64,000 nt of DNA from positions 1 to 64,000 of the forward strand of contig NZ_JAKEUQ010000004.1 in assembly GCF_022397955.1 (NCBI RefSeq), in the 5' to 3' direction. Each line of letters starts with the position of its first letter. Within the stretch, counting starts at the first letter, position 1. Positions 55,374 through 63,021 of the stretch are shown here, in pieces. Source of the DNA: Vibrio sp. Isolate32 (GTDB taxonomy: Bacteria > Pseudomonadota > Gammaproteobacteria > Enterobacterales > Vibrionaceae). The notes beneath the pieces were generated by a model. The model did not search any database. It saw only the letters and a program-made list of their open reading frames with translations, and was not told the DNA's origin. A program made the position numbers and the translations under genes.

Positions 55374-55733
55374 ATGAACACCATGAGTCAGTTAGCTAGA
55401 CAACAAGAAATGCAGCCCTCTCCACATAAAGGAAGAGCGCCAAGCGCAGCAGATAGCATTGCCGCGTGTAAGTCGCTTTTCGATAAAAGTGCAAAGCGTA
55501 GAAAGCTGCGCGATATGTATAACGAAATGAATGATCGTAGCCGTGGCTTAATTCTGATTGCAGGTGGTATGCCACCAAAAGATTACAGCCGTGAGTTTGA
55601 TTCATTCAATGACCTTGAGTTGCAAAAAGTCCGTTCTGGAATGCAGCTACTTAAAGAGATGGTGATGAAATTCGACCGCAAAGTGGGTGATGTTCGCCGT
55701 CTAAAACATTCCGATATCAGCAAAGTTATTTAA
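55374..55733 (+). CDS. Early phage protein of unknown function
   Basis: A 119-residue basic, mainly helical protein (AADSIAACKSLFDKSAKRRK, later GLILIAGGMPPKDYSREFDS). It resembles small early-operon proteins of K139-like phages, but I do not know a function. Start may be 55374 or the in-frame ATG at 55383, which suits the GAGG site better. A terminator follows. Confidence 0.6.
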   Translation: MNTMSQLARQQEMQPSPHKGRAPSAADSIAACKSLFDKSAKRRKLRDMYNEMNDRSRGLILIAGGMPPKDYSREFDSFNDLELQKVRSGMQLLKEMVMKFDRKVGDVRRLKHSDISKVI

Positions 55734-55751
55734 TAGCCTAGCCAGCCATTT

Positions 55752-55776
55752 GCCCCTGTAATCGGGGGCTTTTTTC
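55752..55776 (+). terminator. Terminator inside the early operon
   Basis: GCCCC and GGGGGC flank TGTAATC, followed by six Ts. It would reduce transcription of the replication genes unless read through or antiterminated. Confidence 0.75.
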
Positions 55777-55799
55777 GTCTTAGCGTAGGAGCATAGAAG

Positions 55800-56231
55800 A
55801 TGAATACATTTGAAAAACTAACCGAAGCACGAAACCTAATAGACCAAGTGATTAACCGCAATGTTAGTTCAATTGGTCATGTCGATTTACCTGCCGAAGC
55901 ACTGGCAATTAAGCAGAAGTTACTTAGTGGATTGAATACAGATAGAGAAGTATTCGACATCGTTAACGCTATCAATGCGTTGGCAATGGCGAATACGGAT
56001 GTGATTCATGTCTTCACGGATTTCTCAGGGCATGTAGATAAGTTCAAAGTCTACGTGAATCCAGCAAATACAGATTACCAATCAAACGTCCACCGTAAGC
56101 TATTAGATGAGGAAGTCCGCCTAAAAGATAAGTATGCACTTGAGCAACTTCTATTTATCGAAGGCCAATTGACAGAGCTGATCATCGAAGCCCGTGAACA
56201 AGCTGAAGAAGAGGCAGAGGTGGAAGCATGA
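55800..56231 (+). CDS. Early phage protein of unknown function, coupled to methylase
   Basis: A 143-residue protein, helical with one short beta region (DVIHVFTDFSGHVDKFKVYV) and an acidic tail (AREQAEEEAEVEA). Its stop overlaps the methylase start by four bases, so the two are made together. It might be an accessory factor for the methylase; no family recognised. Confidence 0.6.
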   Translation: MNTFEKLTEARNLIDQVINRNVSSIGHVDLPAEALAIKQKLLSGLNTDREVFDIVNAINALAMANTDVIHVFTDFSGHVDKFKVYVNPANTDYQSNVHRKLLDEEVRLKDKYALEQLLFIEGQLTELIIEAREQAEEEAEVEA

Positions 56232-56836
56232 GTTCAACTACTGGAAAAGTGCAACCTCGTGAGCTGTACCCAACGCCGCCAGAAGTTGTCGGCGCATTAC
56301 TATCAAAGTTAACCGTTCGTCCTACCGACAAGTTTTTAGAACCTTGCTTCGGCACTGGCGCAATCTTCGACAAGATAGCTTTGCCACAAAGCCAAAAGTC
56401 ATTTGCTGAAATCGAAAAAGGTATTGATTACCTAACAACAGATTTCGGTACCCAAGACGTGATCATCACTAATCCACCATTTTCTCTAACAGAAGAGTTC
56501 ATTCGAAAAAGCCTAAGTGAATTAGCGCCAGACGGAACAATGGCATACTTGCAACGTGTTAACTATTTAGGCTCAACAAAACGCTTACCTTTTTGGCGTG
56601 AAATTGGATTCCCTCAAAAAACGCCTGTTATCGTTCCACGTCCTCGCTTTGTGGGCGGTGGTTCTGACTCATGCGAATACATGTGGTTTATCTGGGATAA
56701 AGGTGACCGTTTCAATTTGCCTAACGGTCTGAGCAATATCATTTCTGCTGGCCTAGTTGTGTGTAATGAGTGCTCACATGAAATCAAGAAGAAAGATTTT
56801 ATGTGCAAAGGCTGTGGCTCACCAGTGAAGATGTAG
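56228..56836 (+). CDS. Phage DNA adenine methyltransferase with zinc-ribbon tail
   Basis: A 202-residue methylase. Motif I reads FLEPCFGTGAIFDKI and the catalytic motif IV reads VIITNPPFSLTEEF (NPPF), marking an N6-adenine enzyme; no target-recognition domain is evident. The last 30 residues hold a zinc ribbon, CNECSHEIKKKDFMCKGCG, unusual for small phage methylases. It is placed directly before the replication gene A, so may protect or mark replicating phage DNA. Specificity cannot be read. Confidence 0.78.
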   Translation: MSSTTGKVQPRELYPTPPEVVGALLSKLTVRPTDKFLEPCFGTGAIFDKIALPQSQKSFAEIEKGIDYLTTDFGTQDVIITNPPFSLTEEFIRKSLSELAPDGTMAYLQRVNYLGSTKRLPFWREIGFPQKTPVIVPRPRFVGGGSDSCEYMWFIWDKGDRFNLPNGLSNIISAGLVVCNECSHEIKKKDFMCKGCGSPVKM

Positions 56837-56840
56837 CTGC

Positions 56841-59381
56841 ATGAGCATCCTAATAGAACCAACTGAAATCGACCTATACGATCTTCCATGGCAAGCCCCT
56901 TTAACTGAGGTTGAAGCGGGTTGCTTTGTTTCGCGTCGATACAACACAATTATTGAACCTGATGATCTTAGTGTTCTGGAACGTAAGCTATTTGAAGCTA
57001 ACCCAAACGATTTCGAGTGGGCGAAAGATAAGATTAAAGACCTACCGGACTACCTAACCAAGTACTTTGTTACTCGTTACGTTTCAGTGTTCGAAAAGAA
57101 AGGTCGTAAAGATGCCAACATATTTTTGCGTGAACGTATGGGGCCAGCCGCTGAACGTGCGTTGATGGTTTTACGCAAATATAAAAAGTTACCGACAACC
57201 CAAAAGGTTTCTTTGCTTAGTGAAGAGTTTAGCGACGCTGAGCAAAGCGACTTTGCACAAAAAGAGCAAATGCGTTTTGACTTCGAAAAGGCAGAGCGCA
57301 ACCGCAAACCAGTTAAAAGTCGACTACTGGCAGAGCTTGAGCCGTCAGAAGTTAAAGACATGGCATTCAAAATTAGCCAAATTACTAAGGCTAAATTCCC
57401 TCTTATCGCTGCACGTATAGCTAATCGTGATCTGGATGAAGTCGAAATTCCAGAGGTAATCGGCTATGAAGAATTAGCCGAATTTGTCTGTCACTTTGGT
57501 ATGACTCCACCGCGCAAGAAAAAGAAACAAACTGACCTAACCGCATTGAATGACATTTCACGCATGTTAGATGAAAAGTGGTGGTATGGACGCCTTAACA
57601 AAACACGCAAAATCATGCGTGAGCACCTAGCCATTGCTATGGGGCAAGTCTCTTCAAAAGCATCACCTTATGCGTCATGGGACTGCGTTCGTGAACACCA
57701 AGCGCAGCAAACTGCTAACTATGAATACATTAAGCAATGCCAGTTATTAGATGAAGAAACAGGCGAAGAAGCTGATCTATGGGATATGGTCAAAAAGAGT
57801 GTGGCTAACCCTGCTATTCGTCGTCATGAATTAATGGTGCGTTGTCGTGGTTGTGAAGACATTGGCAACGAGTTGGGTTTGCAAGGTCTGTTCTTAACGT
57901 TGACCACTCCATCTAAGTATCACAACTCATACAAGAAAGGCGGCTTTATTGGTCACTGGAACGGTGCAAGCCCACGTGATGCGCAATCTTACCTAAACAA
58001 CGTATGGCAGCGAGTCCGCGCCAAACTAGGTCGTGAAGAAATCCGTTGGTTTGGTGTTCGCGTTGCAGAGCCGCATCACGACGGCACACCACATTGGCAC
58101 TTGCTGATCTGGGTAAAACCAGAAGACGTGATGCAAGTGCGTGACATCTTCATTTCTTACGCCACGCAAGAAGACCGTGGCGAACTGCACCCAGAGTTTG
58201 AGAAAGAGAAAAAAAAGCCATTTCGCAAAGGTGCTTACGTTGGGCCGCTAGATTACCGCCCACGTTGCGACTTGGGTTTTATTGACTCAGAGAAAGGCAC
58301 AGCAACGGGCTACATCGCCAAATACATTTCAAAGAACATTGACGGCTTTGCAATGGACGGGGAGATCTCGGACGAAACAGGCAAGCCAGTTAAAGACATG
58401 GCGAAGAATGTGAGTGCTTGGAAAAGCCGTTGGAACATTCGCCAGTTCCAGTTCTTCGGTGGTGCACCAGTCACGACTTACCGTGAGCTACGCCGCTTCG
58501 CTAACCAGAACAAAAAAGCGTTTATGGAATACCTCTTCATGCAAGAGCGTGTCGACCTACTCACTATTTACTCAATGCTGCAGCGTGATCTTGTTGGGCC
58601 TATCAAGCCGAGCAAGCTGATCACCAATGAAGAGTTAATGAAAGTGATTGGTGATAGCTACCAGTCACGCATGAAGACCGAAGACGCAAGCATCACAGAC
58701 ACTTTAAAAGCTGCTGACCATGGTAACTGGCAAGGTTACATCATGGGGCAAGGTGGCCCATTCGTTAAGCGTGAAGATTTACTGATCGTGAATTCTTATG
58801 AAGTTCTGCCGTTCGCTTCACCACATGGCGAAGACGTCCGCAAAATTGAGGGTTTCACTACACCAGAAGAAACCATCAAAACACGCACCAAAGCTTGGAC
58901 GATTCAGAAGAAATCAAAGGTTAACGATGGAGCTAAAGCGTGCGCTCTTGGGAGCGAAGCGACCGCTTTTGGAGCCTCTGGCTCCTCTCGGAGTTCTGTC
59001 AATAACTGTACGGAGCCTGAGAATGTACAGGTCTGCGATCAGCTAACCCGATTATTAGACCCACGTTCTTCACAGAGTAAAGAGGATAAGCAGGCGAATA
59101 AATCACCAAATATTGATGAAGCGGCGCTGGCCGCACTGCTAAAAGGCAGCTCAATTCGCATCGACGATGCAACCAGTATTCAAATCCGCCCTGCGGAGGT
59201 AGACGAACACGGCAATAAACGGCCTGCCCAGTTGGTAGAAGTGAGCCGTCAACGTTCGGACGACACCAATTGGATGGATTTCGAGGGTTGGGACAACCTA
59301 TTCGCCCAACCAGAAAAGCAAGAGTATCAACAACCCGACCTGTCGATTTTCCCTGATGGGGACGACTGGCCATTAGCGTAG
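56841..59381 (+). CDS. A: P2-type replication endonuclease gpA (HUH nickase)
   Basis: An 846-residue rolling-circle initiator. The HUH motif is HHDGTPHWHLLIWVK (about 412-426), and the paired tyrosines that cut and hold DNA are in TGYIAKYISKNIDG (about 492-505). The block FLTLTTPSKYHNSYKKGGFI (about 350-370) is typical of P2 A proteins, as is the later SSVNNCT motif. The N-terminal 300 residues are a poorly conserved helical domain, also usual. In P2 the origin lies inside gene A. It ends the early operon before a perfect palindrome. Confidence 0.92.
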   Translation: MSILIEPTEIDLYDLPWQAPLTEVEAGCFVSRRYNTIIEPDDLSVLERKLFEANPNDFEWAKDKIKDLPDYLTKYFVTRYVSVFEKKGRKDANIFLRERMGPAAERALMVLRKYKKLPTTQKVSLLSEEFSDAEQSDFAQKEQMRFDFEKAERNRKPVKSRLLAELEPSEVKDMAFKISQITKAKFPLIAARIANRDLDEVEIPEVIGYEELAEFVCHFGMTPPRKKKKQTDLTALNDISRMLDEKWWYGRLNKTRKIMREHLAIAMGQVSSKASPYASWDCVREHQAQQTANYEYIKQCQLLDEETGEEADLWDMVKKSVANPAIRRHELMVRCRGCEDIGNELGLQGLFLTLTTPSKYHNSYKKGGFIGHWNGASPRDAQSYLNNVWQRVRAKLGREEIRWFGVRVAEPHHDGTPHWHLLIWVKPEDVMQVRDIFISYATQEDRGELHPEFEKEKKKPFRKGAYVGPLDYRPRCDLGFIDSEKGTATGYIAKYISKNIDGFAMDGEISDETGKPVKDMAKNVSAWKSRWNIRQFQFFGGAPVTTYRELRRFANQNKKAFMEYLFMQERVDLLTIYSMLQRDLVGPIKPSKLITNEELMKVIGDSYQSRMKTEDASITDTLKAADHGNWQGYIMGQGGPFVKREDLLIVNSYEVLPFASPHGEDVRKIEGFTTPEETIKTRTKAWTIQKKSKVNDGAKACALGSEATAFGASGSSRSSVNNCTEPENVQVCDQLTRLLDPRSSQSKEDKQANKSPNIDEAALAALLKGSSIRIDDATSIQIRPAEVDEHGNKRPAQLVEVSRQRSDDTNWMDFEGWDNLFAQPEKQEYQQPDLSIFPDGDDWPLA

Positions 59382-59395
59382 AAGTGGGTGTACAA

Positions 59396-59425
59396 AGACT
59401 AACTATTTACGTAAATAGTTAGTCT
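59396..59425. repeat. Perfect 30-bp palindrome after gene A
   Basis: AGACTAACTATTTAC at 59396-59410 is followed immediately by its exact reverse complement at 59411-59425, with no spacer. No T-run follows, so it is not a standard terminator. It could be a protein-binding site, a processing hairpin for the A mRNA, or a cruciform. Confidence 0.75.
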
Positions 59426-59442
59426 AGGGTTATGTTACATAT

Positions 59443-59469
59443 AAAAAAGCACACCAATTGGTGTGCTTA
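59443..59469 (-). terminator. Rho-independent terminator after the HEPN module
   Basis: AAGCACACC and GGTGTGCTT form a perfect stem around AATT, followed on the minus strand by six Ts. It ends the two-gene transcript 25 bases past the HEPN stop. Confidence 0.85.
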
Positions 59470-59494
59470 GATATTCTATACAGCAGACTTGCAA

Positions 59495-59896
59495 TTAGCT
59501 TGCTGAACTCACATTTATAAGTTCATCTGATTTTTCAAATAATAGCTTAGCGGTATCTTTGCTAGTTTCAGTGTTGATCTTCGTTATGGCTACATCGAGG
59601 TCATAATCTGCTAGGTTGCGTCTGTCTCGCTCTTGCCTCAAAGACTCACCTAGCATAAAAAGTGCACGGAAGTTATGGTCTTCATCATCTCGGGCATCGC
59701 TTTGTAAATAGCGAATTAGGTTTTCGTGATCACTTTTAGTGTATAGCAGAGGTTCTAGTTTCAGGATAGACTTTGTTTTGTGGTACATCGCATAGTAATA
59801 ACGACTAATCGCAGAACGTCTGTGTACTTCACAGTTTTCGTCTTTCGCGTGAATACCCTCTGCAAAACTGAGTAACTCTTCTGGGCTAATCGGCAT
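59495..59896 (-). CDS. HEPN-domain protein, second gene of an unrecognised cargo module
   Basis: A 133-residue small helical protein, starting MPISPEELLSFAEGIHAKDE. HEPN features are RRSAISRYYYAMYHKTKSIL in the second helix and LGESLRQERDRRNLADYDLD near the third, giving R-x-x-x-D-Y where nuclease HEPN toxins have R-x4-6-H. The fold is clear; RNase activity is uncertain because the His is replaced by Asp. The ATG at 59896 overlaps the upstream gene by 11 bases, so the pair is coupled. It lies between phage genes A and Q, a hotspot for defence cargo in P2 relatives. Confidence 0.7.
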   Translation of the reverse strand: MPISPEELLSFAEGIHAKDENCEVHRRSAISRYYYAMYHKTKSILKLEPLLYTKSDHENLIRYLQSDARDDEDHNFRALFMLGESLRQERDRRNLADYDLDVAITKINTETSKDTAKLLFEKSDELINVSSAS

Positions 59897-60680
59897 ATCG
59901 ACATCTCGCAACAGTTTCACCGGGTTCAACCATTTCAAATCGGGTCACAATAGTTGGAGTATTTAAGTTCGCATCAATTAGCTCACCTACAAGATCCCAA
60001 TTTAGCTCGGCCAATTGTCTTGTGGTTTCGGTTTCTACATTGAGGACAATACTTAACCAATCTGACTCAGGTTGTTTTTTGAGCACGGTTGAATTTAGAA
60101 TGATTCCGGATTTTTGTGCAACCCCTGATGCTAGGCCAATTACACGAGAGCATATGGATTTCTCTAGTTCTAGTTCTTCAACTGCTGTATCAACAGTGCT
60201 AGAAACGGTTTGAAAGTAATTGTAAAGATGGCCAATGTCACCGGAAGAACACAGGTTCATTTTTTCCAGTTTTGTCATAGCGCGCTCCATTTGCAATACA
60301 TCGGGGTAAGCAGCAAAGAATGCCGTAAAACTAGGTAGATAGTTTGGGTCATCTAAAAAGTTTTGAAGTTGATTAACTTGTTCAATAGCTACTTTAGGGA
60401 AAGCATTTAGTTGAAGTATAGATAAGCAACTAGATATTGTTGCGGGATCAGCGATGTATTCTAATCCTCGTAATGCTGATTCTTTAGCGAGTTCTTTCTC
60501 GCCAGCAATCGTATAAACGTATGCTGTTAAAGTATGCATTCTATCAAGAGTTGTTTGCTTTTTAGCTTCTTTGAGCAGGCGAGCTTTCGTAAAAGGGTCG
60601 AGAGCTTTCCCTGTTCCAAGATAACAGAACAGTTCTCTTAACAAATCATTAGTATTTGCAAGTGCTACAGGTGAACTCAA
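59886..60680 (-). CDS. Unknown 264-residue helical protein coupled to HEPN gene
   Basis: Family not recognised. Residues about 1-165 look like TPR-type or HEAT-like helices (LAKESALRGLEYIADPATIS, YLPSFTAFFAAYPDVLQMER). The last 100 include a probable alpha/beta domain (SDWLSIVLNVETETTRQLAE, then LNTPTIVTRFEMVEP). There is no nucleotidyltransferase GSx10DxD motif, so it is not a standard MNT antitoxin. The start is a TTG at 60680; no in-frame ATG exists upstream before a stop. AT-rich promoter-like sequence (TATACTTTTTATATACTG) precedes it. Coupled to the HEPN gene, it may be a sensor or neutralising partner. Confidence 0.6.
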   Translation of the reverse strand: MSSPVALANTNDLLRELFCYLGTGKALDPFTKARLLKEAKKQTTLDRMHTLTAYVYTIAGEKELAKESALRGLEYIADPATISSCLSILQLNAFPKVAIEQVNQLQNFLDDPNYLPSFTAFFAAYPDVLQMERAMTKLEKMNLCSSGDIGHLYNYFQTVSSTVDTAVEELELEKSICSRVIGLASGVAQKSGIILNSTVLKKQPESDWLSIVLNVETETTRQLAELNWDLVGELIDANLNTPTIVTRFEMVEPGETVARCRYAD

Positions 60681-60877
60681 ATTACAGTGCCTTTATTGAT
60701 AGAATTGGAAGCATTACAGTATATAAAAAGTATATACGAACCTTGAGGACGCAGACTATACATCACCCCAAAGTTTCAAACAATCATCACATTGTCAGTT
60801 CTTTATCAATATGAGTCAATGTTCATCAATATCATTACACACCATTGACTATTATAGTTCACATCGGCTAGTGTGAT

Positions 60878-60958
60878 AGAGCACTGGCTTAATCCAGTGC
60901 CGGGATTAGTACCCCGTTTAGATATAGGCGCATAGACGCCAGCTTTTAGCTGGTTTTT
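60878..60958 (+). ncRNA. Putative structured, tRNA-like phage RNA with terminator
   Basis: Consecutive hairpins are seen: GCACTGG with CCAGTGC (60881-60900), CGGG with CCCG (60901-60916) and CCAGC with GCTGG (60939-60953), the last followed by six Ts. The run TAGAGCACTGGCTTAAT resembles the D-arm/anticodon-arm of a tRNA, but loop lengths do not fit a real tRNA. A possible promoter (TTGACT at 60845, then TAGTGT 17-18 bases later) precedes it. It may be a decayed tRNA, a small RNA, or the leader of the rha gene. Confidence 0.4.
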
Positions 60959-60959
60959 T

Positions 60960-61625
60960 ATGTGTAGCTTTAGCACAACTGAAAATGCCGTTGTAGAAAA
61001 TCACGGTGATCTTAGAACGACTTCAATCAAAATTGCAGAAGCATTTGGTAAACGGCATGATAATGTAATGTGTACCCTTAGCAATTTGGATTGCTCAGAA
61101 GAATTCAATGCCCTCAATTTTGAGGAGATTGATTATTTAGACGCAAAAGGACGATTTCAGTAAGCCTACCAAATGACCAAAGACGGCTTTATGTTCTTAG
61201 TTATGGGATTTACAGGCAAGAAAGCCACAGCAATCAAAGAAGCCTACATCGACGCCTTTAATCAAATGGCTAACCAAATCCGTTCAAATCTTCCAACACT
61301 TCCGCCGTTCGCTGGCAACCAACTCCCAAATAGCACCTACCCAAATTTTTACGACTCTGGTTTGATACCGGCTCACTATCAACGTTGCCAATCTGAAACC
61401 CATTGGACATACCATATTAAATTCAATGTAAGGCCAAGAAGCGGCAAGTTCTCAGAGACCTTTGAATTGGGTATCGGTGGAAAAGGTCAAGCGCAACCGA
61501 ATTTCTCATCTAGCGGTTCGCAGTTTGTCGACAGTAATTTCTATTTGGAATATCGAGACTTGAATGAACTGTGTGAATACATCGCAAAAGTGCTAGCCAA
61601 GTACTGGGCAAGGTGTCCGTTTTAA
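60960..61625 (+). pseudogene. Rha-family phage regulator, interrupted by one in-frame stop
   Basis: The first part (60960-61160) reads like the Rha N-terminus: LRTTSIKIAEAFGKRHDNVM, then FEEIDYLDAKGRFQ. A TAA at 61161-61163 stops it. In the same frame the family signature continues with AYQMTKDGFMFLVMGFTGKK, ATAIKEAYIDAFNQMANQ and a different C-terminal domain to 61625. Family members have a sense codon here. The ATG at 60960 lies inside the T-run of the preceding hairpin and has no clear RBS. The downstream part could start at the ATG at 61173 but lacks the DNA-binding half. Rha proteins interfere with growth of certain phages. Confidence 0.75.
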
Positions 61626-61685
61626 TGTGATTTTTGTTATATTTTTTAATGCAACTGCATGTAATTAAAGAAAAAGAATTTCCAC

Positions 61686-61749
61686 TTATCCACAACATAA
61701 TTAAGGTGGGTTGAAACGACGGTTATCCACAGCCGTCGTTTTTTTTCGC
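61686..61749 (+). promoter_or_regulatory. Two perfect DnaA boxes, one in the loop of a terminator
   Basis: TTATCCACA occurs at 61686-61694 and again at 61723-61731. The second lies in the loop of a hairpin made by ACGACGG (61716-61722) and CCGTCGT (61733-61739), followed by eight Ts, which would terminate the rha transcript. The pair may recruit host DnaA to the prophage. Confidence 0.6.
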
Positions 61750-62191
61750 CTATTGACAGCCGATCTGCTTTTCGCAACTATAAATACACCCTCCTTTCTC
61801 ATCTCTCCACACTCAATTTTTTTAATTAAGCACCAATCCGTTTAACTGATTTGTCATTGGCGTTTTTGAACGCTCAATTTAGTCATCGGCATTAGAGAAT
61901 TTTTTTGCGAAAAAGTGGCCGCTCAAAAGGTTGACATAAAAATAGTTCTGGTAGGTTGGTGTGAGTCACCAAGGCTCAGCCCAGTAACCACGGGCGACTT
62001 TGGAAGTTTTTAAACCATGTTAGCTTGGTAATTATGCGGCATTTGGAAAAACGCTGATCGTATCTGGTGATATTTTGAGCGTCGTTTGAGCTGTGTATAG
62101 TGCGTTTCAACAAAGCCGTTTGGTTACGTGATTTCGGAAAAATTTTCAGTCTAGGTATGCTGAAAGTACATCAAAGAAGTAGGAGAAGAAG
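61750..62191. other. Non-coding stretch in the prophage
   Basis: AT-rich DNA without a supported gene. It includes two TTGACA boxes (61753-61758, 61932-61937) with poor -10 partners, and a TATAGT motif near 62095 that could serve the small ORF at 62192. Confidence 0.3.
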
Positions 62192-62362
62192 ATGAACTCA
62201 ATTAACCCTCAAACAACCTATCAGTACATGGTTGATTTAAGAGATCAAGAGTTGGCGAAGGCCCGAACCTTGGAAGAAAAGGTAAAAGTGCTTATCCACT
62301 TTTGCACTGTGCAAGATGCATTGTACGAGCGTGATTGGCAGTCACTCAATACTGCGGCTTAA
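62192..62362 (+). CDS. Small phage ORF with strong ribosome site
   Basis: A 56-residue frame starting MNSINPQTTYQYMVDLRDQE and ending YERDWQSLNTAA, preceded by AGGAGAAGAAG. It is helical and charged. It overlaps the end of a broken minus-strand gene by 21 bases. No family recognised; similar small proteins occur near the Q end of P2-like Vibrio phages, which is only an impression. Confidence 0.5.
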   Translation: MNSINPQTTYQYMVDLRDQELAKARTLEEKVKVLIHFCTVQDALYERDWQSLNTAA

Positions 62363-62603
62363 AACTTTGACCAGTTCTGTGATCGACTTTTTTACAGGCG
62401 CAGGCAGTCTTTCTAGGTGTTCAACCAGGTCGCAGGGGTTGGCGGGGCGCAAGTCAATTGTACCTCGCGCTATGTCCAATAAACTGATGTTGTAATGATT
62501 GCATAGTATCTCTATCTGCTCAGCATTGATCAGTGCTCGATGTTGCTCGGTGTTGCTCGAGTCGCTGCACTCTTCGATAGGTATTGCTGTTCAATTTTGG
62601 CAT
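62342..62603 (-). pseudogene. Small phage gene frameshifted by a 10-bp tandem duplication
   Basis: An ATG at 62603, with AGGGGATAG upstream, starts MPKLNSNTYRRVQRLEQHRA and then runs out of frame to a stop. In the neighbouring frame the protein continues plausibly: HRALINAEQIEILCNHYNIS, LLDIARGTIDLRPANPC, EHLERLPAPVKKSITELVKV, to a TGA at 62344. The shift coincides with a tandem repeat, TGTTGCTCGG and TGTTGCTCGA (62541-62560). Removing one copy restores an 80-odd residue frame with an HTH-like middle. Family unknown. Confidence 0.6.
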
Positions 62604-62779
62604 TTCTATCCCCTTAGTGCGCCATATTTGGTGTTTTTGATGGATGAAAAGCCAGTCAAGGTTAGCAGTTAGATGCATGCTAAATAATTCAAATGATTAG
62701 AGTTGTTTTGTCTTTAGACTTAGCTGCAAAAGTCATTGAATTATCTAAGTGTAGTTGACCACATAAAAAGTAATTAAAT

Positions 62780-62814
62780 TTGTACAGGTAAAACTACTGT
62801 ATTAATATACAGTA
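62780..62814 (+). promoter_or_regulatory. SOS promoter: LexA box over a sigma-70 promoter
   Basis: TACTGTATTAATATACAGTA (62795-62814) is a near-ideal LexA box (CTGT, eight AT bases, ACAG, with flanking TA on both sides). It covers the -10 element TAATAT (62803-62808) of a promoter whose -35 is TTGTAC (62780-62785), 17 bases apart. LexA binding would block it until DNA damage. Confidence 0.85.
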
Positions 62815-62835
62815 AATCGTCAGTTGGGAGGCTTA

Positions 62836-63021
62836 ATGTCTGAACTACATAATAATGCGGAGGCGTTTGTTTTATGCGCTTTGGCTGAGGATACAAGCGG
62901 GAACCACGAAGAAAACCAAGACATTGGCATGTTCTTAATTTCATTGATTCTTGCCCATAAAAAAGGACAGCTAGAAGCTGTCCATGTTACCGGGCCTAAT
63001 TATGAGGGTTTATTAAAATAA
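62836..63021 (+). CDS. SOS-controlled 61-residue phage protein, candidate antirepressor
   Basis: The ATG at 62836 follows GGGAGG and lies 22 bases after a LexA box. The product starts MSELHNNAEAFVLCALAEDT and continues with an acidic helix-rich chain (MFLISLILAHKKGQLEAVHV). It is not similar to DinI or to the larger Tum of phage 186 by eye. Position next to ogr and LexA control resemble tum, which inactivates the repressor and triggers induction in 186-like phages. Its stop overlaps the convergent activator gene by nine bases. The function is inference from control and place. Confidence 0.65.
   Translation: MSELHNNAEAFVLCALAEDTSGNHEENQDIGMFLISLILAHKKGQLEAVHVTGPNYEGLLK

Noticed and set aside
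58930..59000. Insertion or recoding site inside gene A
   Set aside because: The GC-rich, hairpin-like stretch encodes the SSVNNCT region expected in P2-type A proteins and keeps the frame.
59886..60680. Standard HEPN-MNT toxin-antitoxin pair
   Set aside because: The larger protein has no GS-x10-DxD nucleotidyltransferase motif and the HEPN lacks the R-x4-6-H of HepT toxins.
60868..60920. A real tRNA gene
   Set aside because: The D/anticodon-like run is suggestive, but the anticodon loop has six bases when the stem is paired, the T-loop motif is absent and no acceptor stem closes the fold.
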